A stretch of 36,581 bases of DNA. Origin: Thermoproteota archaeon (GTDB lineage: Archaea; Thermoproteota; Bathyarchaeia; Bathyarchaeales; Bathycorpusculaceae). Position numbers and translations under genes: made by a program. Positions within the stretch are counted from its first letter, which is position 1. Every line of letters begins with the position of its first letter. This document shows positions 16,383 to 23,547 of the stretch, piece by piece. Location of the stretch: positions 1-36,581 of the forward strand of contig JAAZBP010000203.1 of the NCBI GenBank assembly GCA_012513715.1, in the 5' to 3' direction. Under the pieces are notes generated by a model that was not told where the DNA came from, made no database searches, and worked only from the letters and a program-made list of their open reading frames with translations.

Positions 16383-17063
16383 ATGCGATTTGGAGTATTA
16401 TTCTCAGGAGGCAAAGACTCTACACTTGCTTTGGATTTAGCAAGTAAAAAAGGGGAAGTTGTCTGCCTGATTACAGTCATTTCTAAGAATAAAGAAAGTT
16501 ACATGTTTCACACTCCAAACATTGAATTCACAAAACTTCAAGCTCAAGCGTTAGGCATACCACAAATCACAATTATTAGCGAGGGGGAAAAAGAAGAGGA
16601 ATTAGACGACTTGAAAAAAGCGATAATGTTAGCAAAGAAAAAATTTGAAATAGAAGGGCTAGTTACAGGCGCAATTGAATCAGTTTATCAATCTTCACGA
16701 ATAGAAAAAATATGTAACCTTCTAGATATCAAGTGTTTTAATCCACTTTGGAAGTATAACCAAAAGGTATTGCTTGAAACTCTTGTCGAAATGGAATATA
16801 AAGTAATTATTTCGGGGATTTTCGCTTATCCTCTTGATGAACAATGGCTCGGTAAACAAATAGACAAACAAGTCATAACGAAACTAGTTCAACTACAAGA
16901 AAAATATGGAATCAGCCCCTCAGGTGAAGGAGGAGAAATAGAAACAACAGTTCTTGACGCACCCATATTTAAACAAAAAATTGAAGTTACTGAAGCAAAA
17001 ACTGAAATTAGAGGCAATTCTGGGGTATACATAATAAAACAGGCAAAGTTAGTTACAAAATAG
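16383..17063 (+). CDS. dph6: Diphthine--ammonia ligase Dph6
   Basis: 226 residues, full length. The ATP-pyrophosphatase loop is LFSGGKDSTLAL (residues 6-17), and the family-specific C-terminal SPSGEGGEIETTVLDAP is intact. Dph6 amidates diphthine on elongation factor 2 in the last step of diphthamide formation. Its substrate, aEF2, and Dph2/Dph5 are not in the window. ATG at 16383 without an obvious ribosome binding site, so perhaps leaderless or dependent on serA. A hairpin with a T run lies 50 bases after the stop. Confidence 0.92.
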   Translation: MRFGVLFSGGKDSTLALDLASKKGEVVCLITVISKNKESYMFHTPNIEFTKLQAQALGIPQITIISEGEKEEELDDLKKAIMLAKKKFEIEGLVTGAIESVYQSSRIEKICNLLDIKCFNPLWKYNQKVLLETLVEMEYKVIISGIFAYPLDEQWLGKQIDKQVITKLVQLQEKYGISPSGEGGEIETTVLDAPIFKQKIEVTEAKTEIRGNSGVYIIKQAKLVTK

Positions 17064-17113
17064 ATTTCTGAGGCTTGAACTAAATTAATAAAAAAGTTTT
17101 TGCAGTAGTATTC

Positions 17114-17141
17114 CCACGGAAGCGTGGATAATTATTTTTTT
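17114..17141 (+). terminator. Hairpin with T tract after dph6
   Basis: CCACG (17114-17118) and CGTGG (17123-17127) close on the tetraloop GAAG, followed by ATAATTA and a run of seven T (17135-17141). This looks like an intrinsic-type terminator for dph6. The rest of 17064-17405 is AT-rich; a 72-codon GTG frame (17124-17342) starts inside this hairpin and is not convincing. Confidence 0.5.
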
Positions 17142-17405
17142 AATAATGTCAAATATGTAGATTCATTGAATATTATAATCTACGTAATCTTAATTGGATT
17201 TAATTCAACTAAAATACTTGTTAGTTATGAACTATTTTTTGAAGAAATACAACTGTTAGAACAAAATAAATCAAATTACTATTTTATAAAAAATGAAAGA
17301 AACGTATATTTGGAAACTGTCGAGGTGAAATTGAAATATTAATTTTGAATATTGATTCTGAAATATTAAAGCTTAATTTACCAGTAAGCGAATTAATAAT
17401 GTGGT

Positions 17406-17633
17406 GTGAAAGTGCGAGCTTTCAAGAGTGTACATAAACGCAACAGAGCATCAGTTGTAGTGCTTTTGCCAGTACTTGTTTTATTAACTTTCGTGGGGTG
17501 GGTTCTGTACTCACTAAATCTGAAACCTAAAAAGCAAACGCATGAATTGAAAACTCGCTCACAAGATAGAACTGATGGTGTAACATTTATTCCAGCAATC
17601 TTTGATGAACAAAACGAACAAATACGGGAGTAA
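17406..17633 (+). CDS. Small single-pass membrane protein
   Basis: 75 residues starting with GTG at 17406. A basic N-terminus (KVRAFKSVHKRNR) precedes one hydrophobic helix (about residues 16-37, VVVLLPVLVLLTFVGWVLYSL by its ends) and a polar, charged C-terminal tail. The positive-inside rule puts the N-terminus in the cytoplasm. I recognise no family. Composition and helix suggest a real gene, but the start and function are uncertain. Confidence 0.5.
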   Translation: MKVRAFKSVHKRNRASVVVLLPVLVLLTFVGWVLYSLNLKPKKQTHELKTRSQDRTDGVTFIPAIFDEQNEQIRE

Positions 17634-17936
17634 CATAACTACAAAAAGGCATTATTGTCAAAACATCCATCCACCAAGTGTATTATTAAATAGAATCGAA
17701 AATAACTATAATAGTTTACAGTAAATGGTCAGTTAATCGAATAGAGTAAAGGAAATGAATTGAGCTGTCAAATAGCTTAATTTTTAAAACCACTTAATAA
17801 CCAACCGGTTTTTTCAACAGCTAATTGCGATTGATGGTTTATTGTAGGTACAAGATAAAAGGCAAAATGGGATTAGGTTTTTTATACAGAATTTATTAAG
17901 TAGTAGTTATAGCATTGCTAACTTTCGTGAATAACT
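17634..17936. other. Non-coding stretch
   Basis: 303 AT-rich bases between a small membrane protein and the nuclease-like gene. I see no frame of credible length and no strong hairpin. A short palindrome AACCAACCGGTTTTTT lies near 17800. Confidence 0.4.
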
Positions 17937-18305
17937 TTGAGTTACAAAGAACGCATGCACCCAAAAGTAAGCAAAGCAGAAATTGAAGTGTTTAAAGCAT
18001 TAAGTCAAGCTGGATTAACAGGCGGCATGGTAACTCAGCAGCCGATAATTCTTAAGGCAACTATACCAGATTTCTGTTGGATTGAAAAACGCAAAATCGT
18101 ATATTTAGATGGTAATCCCGTACATAAAAAAGATAAACAAATAGAGCGAGATGAAGAAATAGACGCCCTGTTAACAACTCAAGGATGGGATGTGCTTCGA
18201 ATTCCTTACGACCCGCCGTTAAACAATAAAGAACTAATTGGAATTATGGCAACAATAAAACGTTTCCTAAATGTAGATGAAGAAGAAACACAAGACGTAA
18301 CATAA
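17937..18305 (+). CDS. Vsr/DUF559-like endonuclease-fold protein
   Basis: 122 residues. Helix 1 with SKAEIEVFKAL, then the acidic TIPDFCW (D45), strand IVYLDGNPVH (D58, H63), the RDEEIDALLTTQGWDVLRI helix-strand unit. This order is that of very-short-patch-repair and DUF559 PD-(D/E)XK nucleases, in which the classic E-x-K is replaced by a D-G with a following His. It may nick or cut DNA in repair or defence. No methyltransferase or other restriction gene is adjacent. TTG start at 17937 with CGTGA upstream; ATG at 17955 (starting MHPKVSKAE) is a good alternative. Confidence 0.75.
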   Translation: MSYKERMHPKVSKAEIEVFKALSQAGLTGGMVTQQPIILKATIPDFCWIEKRKIVYLDGNPVHKKDKQIERDEEIDALLTTQGWDVLRIPYDPPLNNKELIGIMATIKRFLNVDEEETQDVT

Positions 18306-18550
18306 TTAATGTTTATAATTAAAAAAAGAAAATTTGGGAACACAAGGTGTTGGGCGATACTAATTTTGGTATAAATGATTTAGAAAAAGTTTTGAACAAC
18401 ATTTGGTTGATTATTGCATCAAATAACAACAGTAAGTTAATTCCCCAACTGTAAGTTCACACATTTGATTTTTTAACTGAAAAGGTGTTTTATATTAGCT
18501 ACATAATTATTAACACTTCAAGAGCAGATTATTAAAAAGGGATTGAATGA

Positions 18551-19402
18551 ATGAAACGTGTAACCGCTTACATCCAAATCATGCGGCCCCTAAACTGCTT
18601 AATGATGGGGTTTGCTGTTATAGTAGGCGCAGTTTTGGCAAACCCAAACTTTACAAATTTTCTTTGGATAAACGCTCTTTATGGAGCTTTAACAGGTTTC
18701 ACGTTAACTGCAGCAGCAATGGCAATAAATGATTATTATGATAGAAAAATTGATGCAGTAAATGAGCCTGACAGGCCTATACCAAGCGGCTTAATTTCTT
18801 CAAGGTCAGCTGTGAGTTTTGCGGGTATACTAACTGTGATAGGTTTAACCTTTGCTTATTTAACCAATATTTTCTGCTTTGCAGCTGGGATAATCGCTTG
18901 GTTGATAATGATGGCATATTCCACTTTTGGTAAAAGAAGCGGGTTGTTAGGTAATTTTTTAGTTAGTGCTTGCGTAGCTACCCCTTTTATTTATGGAAGC
19001 ATCGCAGTCACAAACATGGTTCAAACCAACGTATTTTTATTTGCAGCAATGGCCTTCCTGTCAAATACAGGCAGAGAGGTAACTAAGGGCATTGTGGATG
19101 TGAAGGGGGATAAAATTCAAAACATTAAAACGTTAGCTGTAAAATTTGGCGCACGCAAAGCTGCTTTGGCAGCGGTAATTTTCTATATTACCGCGGTTGC
19201 GCTTTCACCTGTCGCATACGTTTTACAGCTGGTTTCGTGGTTATTTATTCCGTTTGTGTTGGTAACAGATATAGGGTTAATCTGTTGCTCGTTGCTTCTT
19301 ATTAGAGATTCTTCCCGTCAGAACGCACGTAAAATAAAGAAAGTCGTTCTCTTTCTGTTTATATTTGGTTTACTCGCATTCATTTTTGGAACTGTGAGGT
19401 AG
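18551..19402 (+). CDS. UbiA-family prenyltransferase, probable digeranylgeranylglyceryl phosphate synthase
   Basis: 283-residue, eight- to nine-helix membrane enzyme. First Asp-rich motif NDYYDRKID (N60-D68), second motif with REVTKGIVDVKGDK (D183, D187). These bind Mg and prenyl diphosphate. The arrangement fits the archaeal lipid enzyme that adds the second geranylgeranyl chain to GGGP, though other UbiA substrates cannot be excluded. ATG at 18551. It starts an operon: the next gene begins 7 bases after its stop, with GAGGT inside the 3' end of ubiA as its ribosome binding site. Context of lipid-phosphate kinases supports a polyprenyl role. Confidence 0.88.
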   Translation: MKRVTAYIQIMRPLNCLMMGFAVIVGAVLANPNFTNFLWINALYGALTGFTLTAAAMAINDYYDRKIDAVNEPDRPIPSGLISSRSAVSFAGILTVIGLTFAYLTNIFCFAAGIIAWLIMMAYSTFGKRSGLLGNFLVSACVATPFIYGSIAVTNMVQTNVFLFAAMAFLSNTGREVTKGIVDVKGDKIQNIKTLAVKFGARKAALAAVIFYITAVALSPVAYVLQLVSWLFIPFVLVTDIGLICCSLLLIRDSSRQNARKIKKVVLFLFIFGLLAFIFGTVR

Positions 19403-19409
19403 CCATTAA

Positions 19410-20118
19410 GTGGTAACCTATGAAATCTTATTTAACCTTGGTCTTCTGGTCACATGTTACTGTTACATAATATTAGTCATTTATTTTAGTGGAAGAATAA
19501 AGAGCAGCATTTCAAGAAAATTTCTGCATGTAATGATTGGCAATTTTGTTTTTATAATACCGTTTTTTACATTCAACGAGTTTCCACTTAATTTTCCGTT
19601 TTTAGTTGCTGCACCATTTGTAGCAATAACTTTTTTAGCATCGCCATATTCACCGATAAAAAGTTTAACCCTAAAAATGCAATGGCTTAACTGCGATTAC
19701 TGAGGGCGGTCATCATTTAGGATTATTCTTATATGCAGTTTCATACACAATTTTGGCAGGACTCTTTGCGTCACAACCTTACTTAATAGCAGTTGGGATT
19801 TTGCCAATGGCATATGGTGATGCAGCTGCAGCGTTAATTGGTAAAAAATTTGGAAATCATCAATACTGTGTTTTTGCCAAGAAAAGTTTTGAAGGTTCAG
19901 CAGCAATGTTCATAGTTACGGTAATATGTCTTTTAGCGAGCGGTTTTTTCTTTATAGTTTTTAGTCAAATACCAGCGGTCAACATTTTTAAAATCAGCAT
20001 AGCCGCTGCAGTTATATCGGTTATAGCTGAGGCGATTACTCCAAAAGGTTTTGACAACATTACGATTCCATTACTAAGTGTTTTAATTGCGCTATTTCTG
20101 TTTGGAGGTACAATATGA
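19410..20118 (+). pseudogene. Dolichol/polyprenol-kinase-type (DGK1/VTE5/SEC59) membrane gene with a frameshift
   Basis: The reading frame from GTG 19410 gives two to three membrane helices with SSISRKFLHVMIGN and then stops at 19703 (TGA). The family continues in the next frame: AITEGGHHLGLFLYAVSYT, GDAAAALIGKKFG and KSFEGSAAMF, the CTP-dependent kinase signature, ending at 20118. A shift of one base is needed near the run of five A at 19673-19677; with four A the frame reads through as SLTLKCNGLTAITEGG. So this is a single gene broken by an indel. It could be a sequencing or assembly error, a real disruption or programmed slippage. Overlaps the next gene as ATGA. Confidence 0.8.
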
Positions 20119-20693
20119 CCCTTATTGTAATTGATGGTTTGGACGGTTCAGGAAAAAGCACTCAAGCTAATTGTCTTGCAGCATACCTGAAAAGTCAAAA
20201 TAAAAGTTACCTCTTAAGGATACACCCAGAAAAGGATAATTACTTCGGAGTTAAGGCAAGTCAATTTCTCTGTTCTAGAGGAAAAAACGCCCACTTCGCT
20301 TCGGCACTATTTTACATGCTTGATGTTATTAACTCAATAATCAGGTATTCTTGGCGGCGTGAAGATTTTATAATATTTGTCAGATACCTCATGGGTACAG
20401 CGTATTTACCTGCGCCACTCCATTTAATTAGCTATTGCTTCTTTGCATTAATTGTGCCTAAAGCAGAAACTATGTTTTTTTTAGATGTAATGCCCGAGCG
20501 GGCCCATTACCGAATCAGAGTAAGGGATAGGCAGGAAATGTTTGAAGATAAAAATAAACTTGCAGAAGTTCGATTAAAGGCACTTTCTCTAGTTAAAATG
20601 GGCAAATGGGTTATTGTAGATTCAAATAAATCAGCAAAAGAAGTGACTTGTTTCATAGAAAAAGAGATAAAACAAGAACTTAGTGGAAAGTAA
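20115..20693 (+). CDS. Thymidylate-kinase-like P-loop kinase of unclear specificity
   Basis: 192 residues. Walker A GLDGSGKST (8-16) and a lid-like region with RVRDRQEMFEDKNKL fit the thymidylate kinase fold. However, the usual DR-Y motif that binds the dTMP phosphate is replaced by FVRYLMGTAY, the N-terminal RE-P-G loop reads IHPEKDNYFG, and the middle contains hydrophobic stretches (LHLISYCFFALIV). I infer a different phosphate substrate. It overlaps the polyprenol-kinase-type gene as ATGA and belongs to the ubiA operon. It could still be a divergent thymidylate kinase. Confidence 0.78.
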   Translation: MTLIVIDGLDGSGKSTQANCLAAYLKSQNKSYLLRIHPEKDNYFGVKASQFLCSRGKNAHFASALFYMLDVINSIIRYSWRREDFIIFVRYLMGTAYLPAPLHLISYCFFALIVPKAETMFFLDVMPERAHYRIRVRDRQEMFEDKNKLAEVRLKALSLVKMGKWVIVDSNKSAKEVTCFIEKEIKQELSGK

Positions 20694-20724
20694 GTTTGTT
20701 TAGAATTTAAAGCAAAAGAGCAGA

Positions 20725-22008
20725 TTACTTATTTTCCTCAAGGTTTTTAAAAAATTCCCAAGCAATATTAAATCTCCATGGATCGCCTTTTTCAGTCAAT
20801 TTGAGTTCTCCATTTTCTTGTTTAATCAAACCTTTATTGATTAAGTTGTTGACAGCATCGGGAAAAGCGTATTCAGGATAAACACCAAATTTTAATTTGA
20901 ACTCTTCCCTATTCACAGGAACACGAACATATAGCATCATCATCGACTTTTTCATTTCATCGTCTGTGGATAATTTAGACAGATTCGCTAATGGAAAAAC
21001 ATTATTCTCAGCTGATTTTATGTATTCAGAAATGTTTTCGATGTCACAATACTGGAAAGGTCCAACAGTTCCCATAAAAAACCCGGCGCCTGAACCTATT
21101 ACTTCTGAAGCGGGTTTTTCAAAATCTTTTTTGAGTCTCGAAAACCTGTTATGACAAGTTGGGAAATACCCATTTTCTTTGAATAGTTGGTAGGCCTTTA
21201 GGTACATTTGAAGTTCCATCCTGTAATCACCCGGTTTATCTATTTCGCCAGAGGCTATTTTTCTTGCAAGCGGAGTATTGGCGTATAAATCCAAAGGATA
21301 ACAGTCTACACTTTCAACATCCAATTCTAAGGCTTGATTGAGGTCTTTTTCCCATTCGTCCAAAGATTGACCTGGTAGGTTGTATAACAAGTCAATACTA
21401 ACACCCAAACCTGCTCTTTTTATTGTTTTAACCTTTAATTTTGCTTCTTCAGCTGTATCTTTGAGGGCGAGAAAACCGCGAAGTCGTGTATTAAAGGTTT
21501 GTATACCCACATCCAACTGGTTAACGTTATAGGAGGATAAAACCCGGATTTTGTTTTCTGTTAAGCTGGAAGTGCATGCAGTAAATTTTATCTGACAATC
21601 CTTAGTCAAATTGAAAGTTGAGTTACAGAAATCGAGCAAATCGGTAATTTGTTCTTCAGAGAGAACTGAGGGACTTCCACCGCCAACATATAATTCGCCG
21701 AAGTCGCTAGATTTAACATACTTTGTTTCAGAGTATAATCTCAGTGCCTTTTTTAGTGCAATAAGGTATGTACTATAAATTTGTCTTTCACAATTTACTG
21801 GAAAATAACAAAAAGCACATTTGCCTTCACAAAAAGGAATCCAAGGTTGCAGTTCTTTTGAATCCTTGGAAGTGTTTTCAGCATTTAGGTAATCAATGAA
21901 TTCACCCCTTAACTCTAAGGGTGATACAGAATTATTTCGGTACGTCAATGGAGGCCAGTGTGCAAGATTGGAGTATGGAAACTGCTCAGTAGATATTGTA
22001 AACACCAA
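20725..22008 (-). CDS. HemW/coproporphyrinogen-oxidase-like radical SAM protein
   Basis: 427 residues. Radical SAM cluster motif CEGKCAFC (C-x3-C-x2-C) after WIPF, then YVGGGSPSVLSEEQ, the GIQTFNTRL stretch and IDLLYNLPGQSLDEW. These are the hallmarks of the HemN/HemW branch. The C-terminal winged-helix-like domain (from about 340) ends in INKGLIKQENGELKLTEKG. HemW members act as heme chaperones or in heme breakdown (HutW type), not as true oxidases; which applies here is unknown. TTG start at 22008; the start is uncertain because no strong ribosome binding site is seen. Convergent with the kinase gene, 31 bases away. Confidence 0.85.
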   Translation of the reverse strand: MVFTISTEQFPYSNLAHWPPLTYRNNSVSPLELRGEFIDYLNAENTSKDSKELQPWIPFCEGKCAFCYFPVNCERQIYSTYLIALKKALRLYSETKYVKSSDFGELYVGGGSPSVLSEEQITDLLDFCNSTFNLTKDCQIKFTACTSSLTENKIRVLSSYNVNQLDVGIQTFNTRLRGFLALKDTAEEAKLKVKTIKRAGLGVSIDLLYNLPGQSLDEWEKDLNQALELDVESVDCYPLDLYANTPLARKIASGEIDKPGDYRMELQMYLKAYQLFKENGYFPTCHNRFSRLKKDFEKPASEVIGSGAGFFMGTVGPFQYCDIENISEYIKSAENNVFPLANLSKLSTDDEMKKSMMMLYVRVPVNREEFKLKFGVYPEYAFPDAVNNLINKGLIKQENGELKLTEKGDPWRFNIAWEFFKNLEENK

Positions 22009-22314
22009 CCATAATTTGTTTTTGAATTTTTTCTTGCTCGTCTGAATATGAATGCAACTTTCAGCCCTCTTTGCTTAAGCTTAGCGCCTAGCAGATATAA
22101 ACTTACGTTTAACAATAATTGAACTTAGATTGATTAAAAAACGTTAAAATGGAAAAAACAAATGATAAAAACATAACTTAAAAGGATGAAAATAATATTT
22201 TTCGGGTTTTTAATCTTGAAGTAATAAACTTCTAAATAAATCTTTAACATAGATATTAAAAACAAGGAAAAATTTAGATGTAATAAGACACAAATATATC
22301 ACAGGTGCATCACA
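22009..22314. other. AT-rich intergenic stretch
   Basis: 306 bases between divergent genes. No credible frame and no strong hairpin. The last 70 bases are open in the frame of the next gene but contain no ATG, GTG or TTG. Confidence 0.4.
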
Positions 22315-22410
22315 ATAGACGATTATCCAGATTTAACGTTTAAAATTGGGAACGGAGAAACCAAAACCGATCGTTTATGGTTAAAAAAGAAAAAAGAATA
22401 CTTCGAAAAA

Positions 22411-22992
22411 ATGTGGGAAAAAACTGGTCAAAAAATAATAAAGAAAATTGAAGACTATTGCGGCGACACTTTTACAAATACTTCTAAAAAAGAAGGAATA
22501 AGTGTTATAATTCATAAAAAAACACCTAAAACGCAAACTGGGTATGTTGTAGAAGACAAACCCCTTGAAATTCACATTTACCTCACAAAAAATGACACTA
22601 CAAATTCTATGAAAGAAATTTTAATCCGCATGCTTACACATTCGTTTATTCATCAACAATACGAGTTTCACTTCAGAATCAGGGAACAGACTCTGTTTGA
22701 GGATATTCTAGCAGACGAATTTGTTACTTCGATGACTAGTTTCATGGTAATGGGAAAGAAATTGGGACGAGCAAATTGCGCTAAAGCACTAGACCAAGCC
22801 ATAGAAATGACAGTGTATAAATTATCACAGAAGACTGCCCGAAATAAACTGGTAAACATTATGTATAGCTTATACCAAGATTACTCCAGCAAAAATAAAA
22901 CCCCAAAAACAGACATATTAGAAAATCGAGAGGAACTTATAGCAAAACTAATTGAGTTATTACCTAAAACAGTTGAAATGTCCTATTTATAG
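22411..22992 (+). CDS. Unknown protein with a degenerate metalloprotease-like motif
   Basis: 193 residues from ATG 22411. Residues 74-83 read MLTHSFIHQQ, an H-x3-H arrangement like HExxH but with Ser in place of the catalytic Glu (H77, H81). Residues 97-103 read EDILADE, resembling the downstream Glu helix of minigluzincins. So it may be an inactive or altered metalloprotease; a metal site could remain. The same frame is open for 57 codons upstream and reads like protein (ITIDDYPDLTF, TKTDRLWLKKKKEYFE), yet has no standard start. The best ribosome binding site, AGGTG at 22303-22307, would fit an ATA at 22315. Confidence 0.65.
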   Translation: MWEKTGQKIIKKIEDYCGDTFTNTSKKEGISVIIHKKTPKTQTGYVVEDKPLEIHIYLTKNDTTNSMKEILIRMLTHSFIHQQYEFHFRIREQTLFEDILADEFVTSMTSFMVMGKKLGRANCAKALDQAIEMTVYKLSQKTARNKLVNIMYSLYQDYSSKNKTPKTDILENREELIAKLIELLPKTVEMSYL

Positions 22993-23090
22993 AATAATAA
23001 ACAAGAACCCAAGAAATTGGTAGCCCATAGAAGTTAAATGTAAAATAATTTTAGGTTTCCCATTTTAAAATTGACCGAACTCGGATAAAT

Positions 23091-23202
23091 TGGCGCCGGG
23101 AGGGGGATTTGAACCCCCGTGGCCCAAGGGGCCACAAGCTAATTGGTGCCCTTAAAATGGGCATTTCCAGGCTTGCTCCCTGCCAGGCTAGGAGACCCCG
23201 GC
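23091..23202 (-). tRNA. tRNA-Ser(GGA) with a 24-base intron
   Basis: Minus-strand tRNA of 88 bases after splicing, including encoded CCA. Acceptor arms GCCGGGG and TCCCGGC (one G-U), discriminator G, T arm with five G-C pairs around TTCAAAT, and a class II variable arm (TGGCCC CTT GGGCCA). The anticodon stem CAAGC/GCTTG with loop C-T-GGA-A-A gives anticodon GGA. The long variable arm and G73 match archaeal tRNA-Ser. D-arm stem is TCCT/GGGA. I folded it by hand; all stems are supported. Confidence 0.92.
23141..23164 (-). other. tRNA-Ser intron with bulge-helix-bulge
   Basis: 24 bases at the canonical 37/38 position. On the RNA, TGG of the anticodon loop pairs with CCA at the intron end. The bulge AA-A precedes the stem TGCCC/GGGCA with loop ATTTTAA, and the bulge TT-A holds the second cut. 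This is the archaeal splicing endonuclease substrate. Confidence 0.85.
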
Positions 23203-23547
23203 AACAAGAACCAGCACCTAACATGTGGTTTGAATAACTTCTCTTAAGTTTGCAGAATTTAAAGCTTTATCGTTACAAAATTCAGATGGATTGGTTGGTA
23301 TTGTTGAAAAAGCCAGTTTAATAAAAATAAATAAAAATTAAAGGAAAAAGAAATTAATTAACAAAAAATGTTTAGTTATTAAGTAATCAACAAAATAGCA
23401 ATAAACATAAGAGACATTTTTAGTTGATATCAATTTGTCCTAAAGGTTATGTTCTTTAAGTAATCTAATTTTTTGGTTAGAAAGAAAAAAAAGTAATTTT
23501 AAAATTTGTGCTATGTAAACAAAAGGTTCTTTCTATTTGTTATTTTA
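23203..23547. other. AT-rich intergenic stretch
   Basis: 345 bases between the tRNA and the 3' end of aIF5B, transcribed towards each other's ends on the minus strand. No frame of credible length, no strong hairpin. The tRNA promoter should lie within the first 60 bases. Confidence 0.45.

Noticed and set aside
17124-17342. 72-codon plus-strand GTG frame after dph6
   Set aside because: It starts inside the hairpin-plus-T-run terminator, is very AT-rich, and shows no family or ribosome binding site.
18347-18454. 35-codon GTG frame before ubiA
   Set aside because: No family, no ribosome binding site, and its length is expected by chance in AT-rich DNA.
22381-22575. 64-codon minus-strand frame rich in Phe
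   Set aside because: Antisense shadow of the Lys-rich start of the 22411 protein and its upstream extension.
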